DNA of 48,114 nucleotides from contig VXRL01000099.1 in assembly GCA_009838515.1 (NCBI GenBank), forward strand, positions 556 through 48,669, written 5' to 3'. A model generated the notes under the pieces. The model had not been told where the DNA came from. It was given only the letters and a program-made list of their open reading frames with translations, and made no database searches. Numbering within the stretch: position 1 is the stretch's first letter; each line of letters starts with the position of its first letter. The translations under genes were made by a program, and so were the position numbers. This DNA comes from Terriglobia bacterium (GTDB lineage: Bacteria > Acidobacteriota > Terriglobia > Bryobacterales > UBA6623). Below, piece after piece: positions 42,260 through 48,114 of the stretch.

Positions 42260-43174
42260 ATGACAAGTCATGGCATCGCGGGAATCATCCCACCGATGGT
42301 TACGCCTTTCGATGCGGAAGGTAATGTCGATGAAGAGCTGCACCGGGCAGAGGTCCGTCACATGCTCGCCGCCAACGTGCACGGCTTGGCGGTGTGCGGC
42401 AGGACCGGGGAAGGTCACACGGTGACCACTGATGAAACCCGGAGAATCACAGCGTCCACGATGGAAGAAGTGAAGGGCCGGATTCCGGTCATTAGTGGAA
42501 TCATTTGCGACAGCACACGGGCGGCAATCGAACGGGGCAGGGCGGTGGCTGATCTTGGCGTTGCGGCGTTGCAGGTGACCCCGGTGCACTATCTGTTCCG
42601 CCCGGACGACGGCGCGATGGAGCAACACTTCGACCGGATCGCTCAAGCCACAGGCCTGCCGGTAATCATCTATAACGTCGTACCTTGGTCCTATCTCTCG
42701 CCCAAGTTACTAGTGCGGATACTGCGAAGAGCCGACGGCGTGATCGGAGTCAAGCAGAGCGCTTCCGACCTGAAGGCTCTGGCAGATCTCCTATTGCTTT
42801 CTGATTCCCAAGAGTTGCGTCAGAAGGGGGTGCGGATTCTCGCCGCGGTGGACGCATTTCTCTATACGTCCTTTGGTCTCGGTGCCCACGGTGCCGTGGC
42901 TGCGATTCTGACCGCAGTTCCGGAACGTTGCGTTGAGCTATGGAATGCCGTTCAGGAGGAAGATCACCAGCGAGCGAAACGATTGCATGAGAACCTCATG
43001 GGCGTTTGGGACGCGATCGATCACCCGAATCTTCCGGCGAACGTGAAGACCGCGCTCAGGCTCCAAGAACGTGAAGGAGGCTTCCCACGGGCGCCGATGC
43101 CGCAGAGTTCGCCGGAACAGGAAGAGCAGATTCGCCAAGCTCTGGCAGGGCTTGCGGAAACGGACACTGTGTGA
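42260..43174 (+). CDS. DapA-family (dihydrodipicolinate synthase-like) aldolase/lyase
   Basis: 304 aa, ATG at 42260 with GGAGAG upstream. TIM-barrel aldolase with Schiff-base Lys165 (GVKQS), Tyr138 (IIYNVVPW) and the GRTGEG loop at 47-52, where true DapA has GTTGE. The family makes or breaks C-C bonds of pyruvate-derived acids: dihydrodipicolinate, N-acetylneuraminate, 2-keto-3-deoxy-sugar acids. The R for T change and the sugar-catabolic neighbours favour a sugar-acid or sialic-acid type lyase over lysine synthesis, but that is inference. Separate transcript is likely (215 bp gap; TATAGT at 42233-42238 upstream without a good -35). Confidence 0.88.
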   Translation: MTSHGIAGIIPPMVTPFDAEGNVDEELHRAEVRHMLAANVHGLAVCGRTGEGHTVTTDETRRITASTMEEVKGRIPVISGIICDSTRAAIERGRAVADLGVAALQVTPVHYLFRPDDGAMEQHFDRIAQATGLPVIIYNVVPWSYLSPKLLVRILRRADGVIGVKQSASDLKALADLLLLSDSQELRQKGVRILAAVDAFLYTSFGLGAHGAVAAILTAVPERCVELWNAVQEEDHQRAKRLHENLMGVWDAIDHPNLPANVKTALRLQEREGGFPRAPMPQSSPEQEEQIRQALAGLAETDTV

Positions 43175-43415
43175 CCGCATTAACTCGCGGTCCAGTCAGA
43201 CATGTCCCAAGGTCGGCAAGCCAAGGTAACCTCGAGATCGAGCTGCGTTCAGCTACAATGCCCGAAACCGAGTCAGCGGGCACTGAAGTCCTCGGAGTGC
43301 GGATGGCGAAGCGGGCCCGCCAGTCCGATTGACTCATGGGTCTCGCAAATTGCTGGCGCTCAGCTGAGCCCGCTGTCAAGGAGCGGTACGCGCCGACAAA
43401 GAAGGAAACAGCCTG

Positions 43416-44843
43416 ATGCGCACTAAGGGTTCGCTCGTTCTAGTGGCCATGGCCATGGCAATCGCCTGCGGGGGAGAGCGGCCTTCATCAGAACCGGTAC
43501 GGCCCAATATTGTCTTCATCATGGTCGACGACATGGGCTGGGCGGATCTCGGATCGTACGGCTCGAAGGCGATCCATACTCCCAATCTGGACCGCCTGGC
43601 AAGCGAGGGCATGCGCTTTACCGACGCCTACGCGGGCCACACCGTGTGTGCCCCGTCCCGCTGTGCCCTGATGACGGGCAAGCACACAGGGAAGACGACT
43701 GTCCGGGACAACGCGGGGACGGCTCCCATTCGAGATTCCGACGTCACAATCGCTGAGGTGCTGCAACAAGGAGGCTACGCGATTGGAGGCTTCGGGAAGT
43801 GGGGGCTGGGCGTCATGGGCTCTCCCGGTGCGGCCGAAAAACAGGGGTTCGACACGTTCTTCGGCTACTACCACCAAGTTCACGCCCACACGTACTACCC
43901 GCCTTTCCTCGTCGAAGACGGCAAACCGTACCTGTTGCGCAGCAATGCTGAGATCTACGGACTGCAAGCGGAGGAGCTCTCGGAGGATACGGCCTCGTTG
44001 AATGTCTATAAGGGTCTGAGCCCGAAAGGGCCGTTCGTACCCCGAACGACGCCGAAGGGCGAGTACCAGTTCTCCCACGACCTCGTGTTCGAGAGAACTC
44101 TAGACTTCATCCGCGAGAATCGAGACCAACCGTTCTTCTGCTACGCTCCGTGGACTCCACCGCACAGCTTCTATCACCTCCCCGATGACGATCCCGCCGT
44201 CGACCTCTACAGAGACAAGCCATGGTCTGATCGGGCAAAGGTTCACGCAGCGTTCGTGAGCATGGCGGACCGACACGTTGGCGAGCTCGTGGAATTGCTC
44301 GGAGAGCTCGGAATCGCTGACCAGACAGTGGTTTTCTTCATGTCCGATAACGGCGCTTCGAACCGGTTCGAAGGGGAGCTTGATTCCAGCGGACCATTAC
44401 GCGGAGCAAAGCGATCCATGCACGATGGCGGGATCCGCTCGCCGCTGATCGCACACTGGCCGGGCAAGATCGCCGCGGGCGTGGTCAGCGAGCACGTCTC
44501 CTACACGCCGGATATGATGCCCACTTTGGCCGAGTTAGCCGGAGCCGAAGACTTCGTGCCCGAGGACATTGACGGTATATCGATCGTACCGACCCTCCTT
44601 GGGAATGCAGCGGCGCAGAAGCGCCACGAGTATCTCTACTGGGAGTGGGATCGAGGGGGGCTCCAGCGGGCCGTACGTCATGGCAGATGGAAGCTGGTTT
44701 CCGACGGGCAAGGTACGTGGCAGGTGTTCGACCTTGAGACGGATCCGTCGGAGTCGAACGATGTCGCTTCAGAACACGAGGACCTAATCGCGAACGCCGA
44801 GGAATGGATTGCGGCGAATCGTACGGTTCATAGTGGCCATTGA
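43416..44843 (+). CDS. Family S1 sulfatase lipoprotein, arylsulfatase A-like
   Basis: 475 aa, ATG at 43416 with AAGGA about 10 bp upstream. The leader ends in AIAC (Cys18), a probable lipobox. Metal Asp pair VDDM (37-40), DLGSYGSKAIHTPNLDRLAS, maturation motif CAPSR (78-82), GGFGKWGLG at the lysine block, YAPWTPPHSFYHLP, FFMSDNGASNRFEG and RGAKRSMHDGGIRSPLIAHW. The tail VFDLETDPSESNDVASEHED ends the protein. The GAKRSMHDGG type loop fits the large arylsulfatase A-like groups acting on sulfated polysaccharides. Its 3' end is duplicated in degenerate form at 45592-45840. Confidence 0.94.
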   Translation: MRTKGSLVLVAMAMAIACGGERPSSEPVRPNIVFIMVDDMGWADLGSYGSKAIHTPNLDRLASEGMRFTDAYAGHTVCAPSRCALMTGKHTGKTTVRDNAGTAPIRDSDVTIAEVLQQGGYAIGGFGKWGLGVMGSPGAAEKQGFDTFFGYYHQVHAHTYYPPFLVEDGKPYLLRSNAEIYGLQAEELSEDTASLNVYKGLSPKGPFVPRTTPKGEYQFSHDLVFERTLDFIRENRDQPFFCYAPWTPPHSFYHLPDDDPAVDLYRDKPWSDRAKVHAAFVSMADRHVGELVELLGELGIADQTVVFFMSDNGASNRFEGELDSSGPLRGAKRSMHDGGIRSPLIAHWPGKIAAGVVSEHVSYTPDMMPTLAELAGAEDFVPEDIDGISIVPTLLGNAAAQKRHEYLYWEWDRGGLQRAVRHGRWKLVSDGQGTWQVFDLETDPSESNDVASEHEDLIANAEEWIAANRTVHSGH

Positions 44844-44896
44844 CGCCTGGGGCAGCGCCCAACTGAAGTTAATCGGTTCCCGGTTCCGGCCGCAGC
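44560..44896 (+). repeat. Direct repeat copy A: sulfatase 3' end and downstream tail
   Basis: From GAGGACATTGACGGTAT (44562) to GGTTCCGGCCGCAG (44896) this stretch, coding for the sulfatase C-terminus plus about 50 bp beyond, is repeated in decayed form at 45592-45840. The two copies flank the BrnT/antitoxin module. Confidence 0.8.
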
Positions 44897-44935
44897 GCGG
44901 AGAGAAGCTCGCGAGAACGCAACCTCGCCCTCAAG

Positions 44936-45271
44936 TCAGGTCAGCACACGGAGCGCGGCCTCCGGAGCCTTGTCGAGCACCGGCAGCAGGGCTCGTGCCG
45001 CACCGGTCGGGCAGCGCTTTCCCTGTTCCCAATTGCGGATCGTCTCGTGCGGCACGTCGATGCGCCGCGCCAGCTCCATCTGGCTGAGTCCCAGCCGCCG
45101 ACGAATCCGGCGCGCATAGCGTGCCATGTCCTGCATCGCCTCGGCGTCGTCTTCCTTCTGCTGCAGGGCGATCTCCGCCTCGGTGGTGGCGTTCACCACC
45201 ACAGGGTCGATCCGCCCCTCGGGGAAGGTCGCCGGATCGTCGGGATCAATCCTAATGCGCGTTGTACTCAT
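44936..45271 (-). CDS. HTH-domain antitoxin of a BrnT-type module
   Basis: 111 aa, ATG at 45271. The N-terminal half (RIRIDPDDPATFPEGRIDPV, then a Glu-rich helix) binds or precedes; the C-terminal half is an XRE-type helix-turn-helix: RRLGLSQMELARRIDVPHET with IRNWEQGKRCPTG after it. Such proteins occur directly downstream of BrnT RNases and both neutralise the toxin and repress the operon. The ATG overlaps the last codons of the toxin frame, a coupled arrangement. The toxin frame is interrupted (see 45252), so this antitoxin may now be a lone regulator. Confidence 0.8.
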   Translation of the reverse strand: MSTTRIRIDPDDPATFPEGRIDPVVVNATTEAEIALQQKEDDAEAMQDMARYARRIRRRLGLSQMELARRIDVPHETIRNWEQGKRCPTGAARALLPVLDKAPEAALRVLT

Positions 45272-45545
45272 AGTTCGCTATCTCCCTCCTGTTGGCCTTG
45301 CAGGCCGAAATAACGCGGATGACCGAAACTCGAACTACGTAGATGACCACCTACGCCCGCATGTCGATCGTGCCGAGCAGCCGGCACCAATCCTCGCCAT
45401 AGTCCCGCCGTCGATCTTGCACCACGATCGGGCGCGGGTCGAAGACGGCGCGGGCGGCATAAGCAAAGTCGAAGCCGAGACGCGTGAAGCAGGCGGTATC
45501 TTTTGCATCGTCCGATTCAAGCTCGATTCTGATTGTATAGGCCAA
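45252..45545 (-). pseudogene. brnT: BrnT family toxin interrupted by an in-frame stop
   Basis: Reading from a TTG at 45545 gives ...RLGFDFAYAARAVFDPRPIV, QDRRRDYGEDWCRLLGTIDM, then RA and a TAG (45351-45353), then without a frame change VVIYVVRVSVIRVISACKAN and RREIANYEYNAH to a TAG at 45252-45254. The first part has the BrnT FDFA-x-AARAVFD and DRRRDYGE blocks and the part after the stop has the conserved VIRVISA-x-KA-x-RRE and Tyr end, so the whole toxin is present except for one nonsense codon. The missing initiator ATG and poor N-terminus (usual form D-x-x-K-x-x-x-N) also suggest decay. Normal BrnT is an RNase of about 90 aa. Confidence 0.8.
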
Positions 45546-45591
45546 TGGCCTACCCTTGTCAGATTCCTTGCCGGTTCCAGTACCAGTCCCA

Positions 45592-45840
45592 GCCTGAGGA
45601 CATTGACGGTATTTCGATCATGTGGACCCTTCTCGGGGACGTAGCGGAGCAGAAGCGCCACGAATATCTCTACCGGGAATGGGATCGAGGCGGACCTGTC
45701 GGAGGCGAACGATAGCGCTTCAGAACATCGGGATCTGATCGCAAATGCCGAGGAGCGGATCGCGGCGAATCGCACCGCTCATAGGGACCCCTGAAGACTG
45801 GAGCAGCGCCGAAGCTATCTGTTTCCCGGTTCCGGCTGCA
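45592..45840 (+). pseudogene. Degenerate copy B of the upstream sulfatase 3' end
   Basis: The plus strand reads EDIDGISIMWTLLGDVAEQK and then RHEYLYREWDRGG, nearly identical to the C-terminal part of the sulfatase at 43416-44843. After GATCGAGG it skips about 80 bp of the parent, which shifts the frame, and then resumes with a sequence like GTCGGAGGCGAACGAT and the parent's tail to a GGTTCCGGCTGCAG near 45843. There is no start, no active-site half and a frameshift, so it is non-functional. Its last bases also form the 3' end of the convergent sulfatase (stop at 45815). Confidence 0.8.
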
Positions 45841-47167
45841 GACCGACGTCAGCTCGCCAGCCAGCCAACAGTTCCGAAAGCTCGCGGACGCGTTCGGGAT
45901 GCTGTGAGGAGATGTCTCGATCCTCACCGGGGTCGTCCATGAGGTCGTATAGTTCTCGGGTGCCGCTCCAATACGCGACAAGCTTCCAGTCGCCCGCGAC
46001 GACTGCTGCGTACTGGTCCTCGTAGTGTCGCTCTAGGAACAGCGCCTCCCGCTCGATTCTGCCTTCAGCGGCGAGCAGGTGCTTCAAGCTGAGGCCGTCG
46101 AGAGGGGCAAACTTGCTCGGGTCACCGCCAGCAAGGTCAACGATCGTCGGGAAGATGTCGTTGGAAACCGTAGGCGTGGCTTGGCTGGCACCAGCCGGAA
46201 CGTGCTTCGGCCAACGGATCAGCAGAGGTACGCGAGCGCCTCCCTCGTACAGCGCCGTACCGCCGGGCTTGCCCCCTCGCAAGGGCTCGTTGTAGCGCAG
46301 TCCGCCTTGGTCCCCGAGAAAGATGACGACGGTGTCGTCGGCGCGCCCTGACTCTTCAAGCGCGTCGAGGATGCGGCCCACGCTTGAGTCGGTAGCTTCG
46401 ACCATTGCGGCGAGTTGAGCTCGGTCATCGCTGAAGCCGCGGGCGAGATACTTGTCGACGAGATCCTTTCGTCCAATGTGCGGGGCGTGAACGTTGTAGA
46501 AGAACACCGTTGCGAGAAAGGGCCGGTCTTCGCCGGCCTTGGCGAGGTAGTCGACTATGTCGTCGGTCAGGCGATCCGTCAAGTACTTGCCGGCCTCTTC
46601 TTCGGGGTAGGGGTTTCCGGCGCGCCAGTAGGGCGGATAGTAGGAGCCCGGATGTCCGAAGTTCGATACTCCGAACTGTTCGTCGAAGCCCTGCTGGACA
46701 GGATGATAGCTCTCCGAGCCTAGGTGCCATTTCCCAAAGAACGCGCTGCGATAGCCGAGCGGCCCGAGCGCTTCCGCGATCGTCACGGCGTCGAGGGGCA
46801 GCCAGTTCCGCGAGGGCCAGCGCGATGGGTCGCCCTCCCAGTGGTTGAACTCTTGGTCGGTGCGTCCCAATGAGTCGAATCCAAACTTTGGGCTAGTGGG
46901 GATGTGTCGGACGATACCGAGGCGCGCTGGATGTTGGCCTGTCAGCAATGCCGCTCTCGAGGGGCTGCAGGTCGGGGTCGGTATGTAGGCGCGAGAGAAG
47001 ATCATCGACTCGCTTGCGAGACGGTCGATTCGCGGCGTTTCGTAGGCTCCGCCCTGGTAGCCGACATGATGCCAGCCAAGGTCGTCAACGAATAAGACTA
47101 GGAAGTTGGGAGCGGCGGTCGAAACGATGGCGCAGATCGCGAGGAGCAGACTCGACCGCAGCAGCAT
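45815..47167 (-). CDS. Family S1 sulfatase with signal peptide
   Basis: 450 aa from the ATG at 47167, chosen because MLLRSSLLLAICAIVSTAAP is a signal peptide; a longer frame to 47311 would run into the IS right end and carries no leader. Metal Asp pair VDDL (27-30), maturation motif CSPSR (67-71), FFGKWHLGSE (Lys-Trp-His block), NVHAPHIGRKDLVDKY, FLGDQGGLRYNEPLRGGKPG and GARVPLLIRWP. The tail YDLMDDPGEDRDISSQHP and a short Gln/Pro end are within the decayed repeat. Upstream, the tnpB stop is only 41 bp away, so its original promoter may have been displaced. Confidence 0.93.
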   Translation of the reverse strand: MLLRSSLLLAICAIVSTAAPNFLVLFVDDLGWHHVGYQGGAYETPRIDRLASESMIFSRAYIPTPTCSPSRAALLTGQHPARLGIVRHIPTSPKFGFDSLGRTDQEFNHWEGDPSRWPSRNWLPLDAVTIAEALGPLGYRSAFFGKWHLGSESYHPVQQGFDEQFGVSNFGHPGSYYPPYWRAGNPYPEEEAGKYLTDRLTDDIVDYLAKAGEDRPFLATVFFYNVHAPHIGRKDLVDKYLARGFSDDRAQLAAMVEATDSSVGRILDALEESGRADDTVVIFLGDQGGLRYNEPLRGGKPGGTALYEGGARVPLLIRWPKHVPAGASQATPTVSNDIFPTIVDLAGGDPSKFAPLDGLSLKHLLAAEGRIEREALFLERHYEDQYAAVVAGDWKLVAYWSGTRELYDLMDDPGEDRDISSQHPERVRELSELLAGWRADVGLQPEPGNR

Positions 47168-47192
47168 CACAGGGAGATTGTAAGGGGGAATA

Positions 47193-47225
47193 TATGCGAG
47201 AGTACCGTTAGGCCGCCCTCGCATA
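47193..47225. repeat. Inverted repeat at the right end of the tnpB element
   Basis: TATGCGAG (47193-47200) and CTCGCATA (47218-47225) form a perfect 8-bp stem with a 17-base loop that spans the tnpB stop codon (47208). IS200/IS605 elements carry subterminal hairpins near the ends; this one fits a right-end hairpin of a tnpB-only element and could also be part of a tnpB-linked guide RNA scaffold. Confidence 0.55.
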
Positions 47226-48113
47226 CGATTCTGGAGCGACGCACGGCCCAGTGGCCCACGTTGACGCTCCGGCGGCAATAACCCCGGCCGCCAAGATGTT
47301 GATCGCGGCATTCACGTCGCGATCCTCCACCAGTCCGCAGGCGCGGCAACGGTACGTCTCCGCTGCTCGCGGTTTGTTCCGCGCGTGGCACCTGCTGCAA
47401 TCCTGTGAAGTGTACCTGGGATCAACCTCCACGTACTCTCGCCCAGCCCATTCTGCCTTTTGCTCGAGTTGTCTGCGTAGAAGCGACCAGTTCTGTGACA
47501 GTATCTCCCGGTTGAGCCCGGCCTTCGCCGCGACGTTCCTGCCCGGTTGTTCCTCCGTTCCTCGCGCCGAGCGAGTCATCTTCGCGACCTGCAGCTGCTC
47601 CACCGCGACCAATCCGTAGTCGCGGATGATCTCGGTTGTAGCCCGATGGCAGGCGTTCCGCTCCCGCACGAACTCCCGCCGCTGCCAGCGCGCCAGCGCC
47701 TGCACTCGTTTCCGCCGTCTGTGACTGCCCTTCCGGCAGCGTGCGACCGCGCGCTGCAGCCTACGCTTGCGCCTCCAGTCACGGGTTGCCCGCTGGTAGC
47801 GCTTGCCGCTCGACAGCGTCATGCGCTTGCGCACGCCCAGATCGATCCCGACCGCCTTGACGCTGGTGGGCAGCTCTGCCCGTTCGACCGCATACACCAG
47901 CGAGGCTTCCCAGTGCCGGCCGCGCTTGGTCAGCCGGACCGCCTTCGCGACTCCACCCGGCAACTCGCGCGAACCGTGTAGCCGGATGCGCGGAAAGCCC
48001 TTCACCTTCAGCTCGTAGTGGCCGCCGCGTGGCTTGACCGTGCCGCCACTAATCTGCGCCAAGTCGATCGTGACGCAACGGCTGAGCGGCCGGAAGCGCG
48101 GAAACCCCGGGGC
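47208..48113 (-). CDS. tnpB: IS200/IS605-type OrfB/TnpB RNA-guided nuclease, 5'-truncated by the window edge
   Basis: The frame is open to the window end on the minus strand; a TTG at 48062 is not needed as a start because the sequence before it (PGFPRFRPLSRCVTID) continues the TnpB N-terminal region. RuvC-like acidic residues are in VGIDLGVRK (D), LVAVEQLQVAKM (E) and DRDVNAAINIL (D), with a four-Cys/His zinc ribbon CSRCHARNK...YRCRACG between the last two. The tail after the last Asp (GASTWATGPCVAPES) is short. TnpB acts as a reRNA-guided DNA nuclease that keeps its element; no TnpA transposase gene is visible in the window. Right end at about 47193-47225. Confidence 0.88.
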   Translation of the reverse strand, partial: APGFPRFRPLSRCVTIDLAQISGGTVKPRGGHYELKVKGFPRIRLHGSRELPGGVAKAVRLTKRGRHWEASLVYAVERAELPTSVKAVGIDLGVRKRMTLSSGKRYQRATRDWRRKRRLQRAVARCRKGSHRRRKRVQALARWQRREFVRERNACHRATTEIIRDYGLVAVEQLQVAKMTRSARGTEEQPGRNVAAKAGLNREILSQNWSLLRRQLEQKAEWAGREYVEVDPRYTSQDCSRCHARNKPRAAETYRCRACGLVEDRDVNAAINILAAGVIAAGASTWATGPCVAPESYARAA

Positions 48114-48114
48114 T

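Noticed and set aside
43445..43465. Short tandem repeat ATGGCC in the sulfatase leader
   Set aside because: It encodes alternating Met-Ala of the signal peptide; too short to be a functional repeat or slipped-strand switch of note.
1..48114. CRISPR array, rRNA or prophage region
   Set aside because: No regularly spaced repeats, rRNA-like stretches or phage structural genes were seen on reading both strands.

Overview
The window is dense, high-GC bacterial DNA coding on both strands. Exported lipoproteins, a TonB C-terminal domain lipoprotein and many twin-arginine leaders point to a diderm. The gene mix resembles polysaccharide-degrading Acidobacteriota or, less likely, the Planctomycetes/Verrucomicrobia group: DUF1553/DUF1501 cytochrome-type proteins, exported Gfo/Idh/MocA proteins, many family S1 sulfatases, and a small secreted protein of a type I associate with Acidobacteriota. 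This assignment is inference; the window has no rRNA or other phylogenetic marker.

Layout. 1-5.4 kb: a 5'-truncated sulfatase, a DUF1549/DUF1553 c-type cytochrome protein and a DUF1501 protein in one row. 5.6-14.8 kb: a fused acyl-ligase/ACP/PlsC protein, a DinB-family protein, a large 2-oxoglutarate/Fe(II) oxygenase with an unusual C-terminal module, a Spondin_N secreted protein, an AbgT-family transporter and a small conserved secreted protein. 14.9-24.6 kb: a sulfatase with a non-canonical maturation motif, a very long pyruvate:ferredoxin (flavodoxin) oxidoreductase, and two convergent sulfatases. 24.7-32.3 kb: a decayed DUF6036-type toxin-antitoxin pair running straight into a GMC oxidoreductase, then on the minus strand a lipocalin-like / TonB_C / GH43 / carbohydrate-binding / enolase-superfamily run. 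32.5-44.8 kb: a sulfatase, an amidohydrolase, a phosphofructokinase-like kinase divergent from an AgaS-type sugar isomerase and a PfkB kinase, a GH109-like exported oxidoreductase, a second amidohydrolase, a DapA-family lyase and a sulfatase. 44.9-48.1 kb: a BrnT/antitoxin module whose toxin has an in-frame stop, a degenerate copy of the preceding sulfatase's 3' end, another sulfatase, and a 5'-truncated TnpB-type IS gene whose right end lies just upstream of that sulfatase.

How it may work together (inference). Seven sulfatases, a GH43, a GH109-like enzyme, AgaS and two sugar kinases suggest use of sulfated glycans, possibly ones containing N-acetylgalactosamine: removal of sulfate in the periplasm, release of sugars, deamination/isomerisation of an amino-sugar phosphate, then a second phosphorylation and aldol cleavage. 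The GMC, galactonate-dehydratase-like and DapA-like proteins could serve an oxidative branch. No SusC/SusD pair, regulator, sugar importer or formylglycine-generating enzyme is present here. Mobile or decaying pieces (truncated DUF6036, broken BrnT, sulfatase 3'-end duplication, tnpB) show that the accessory region has been rearranged.
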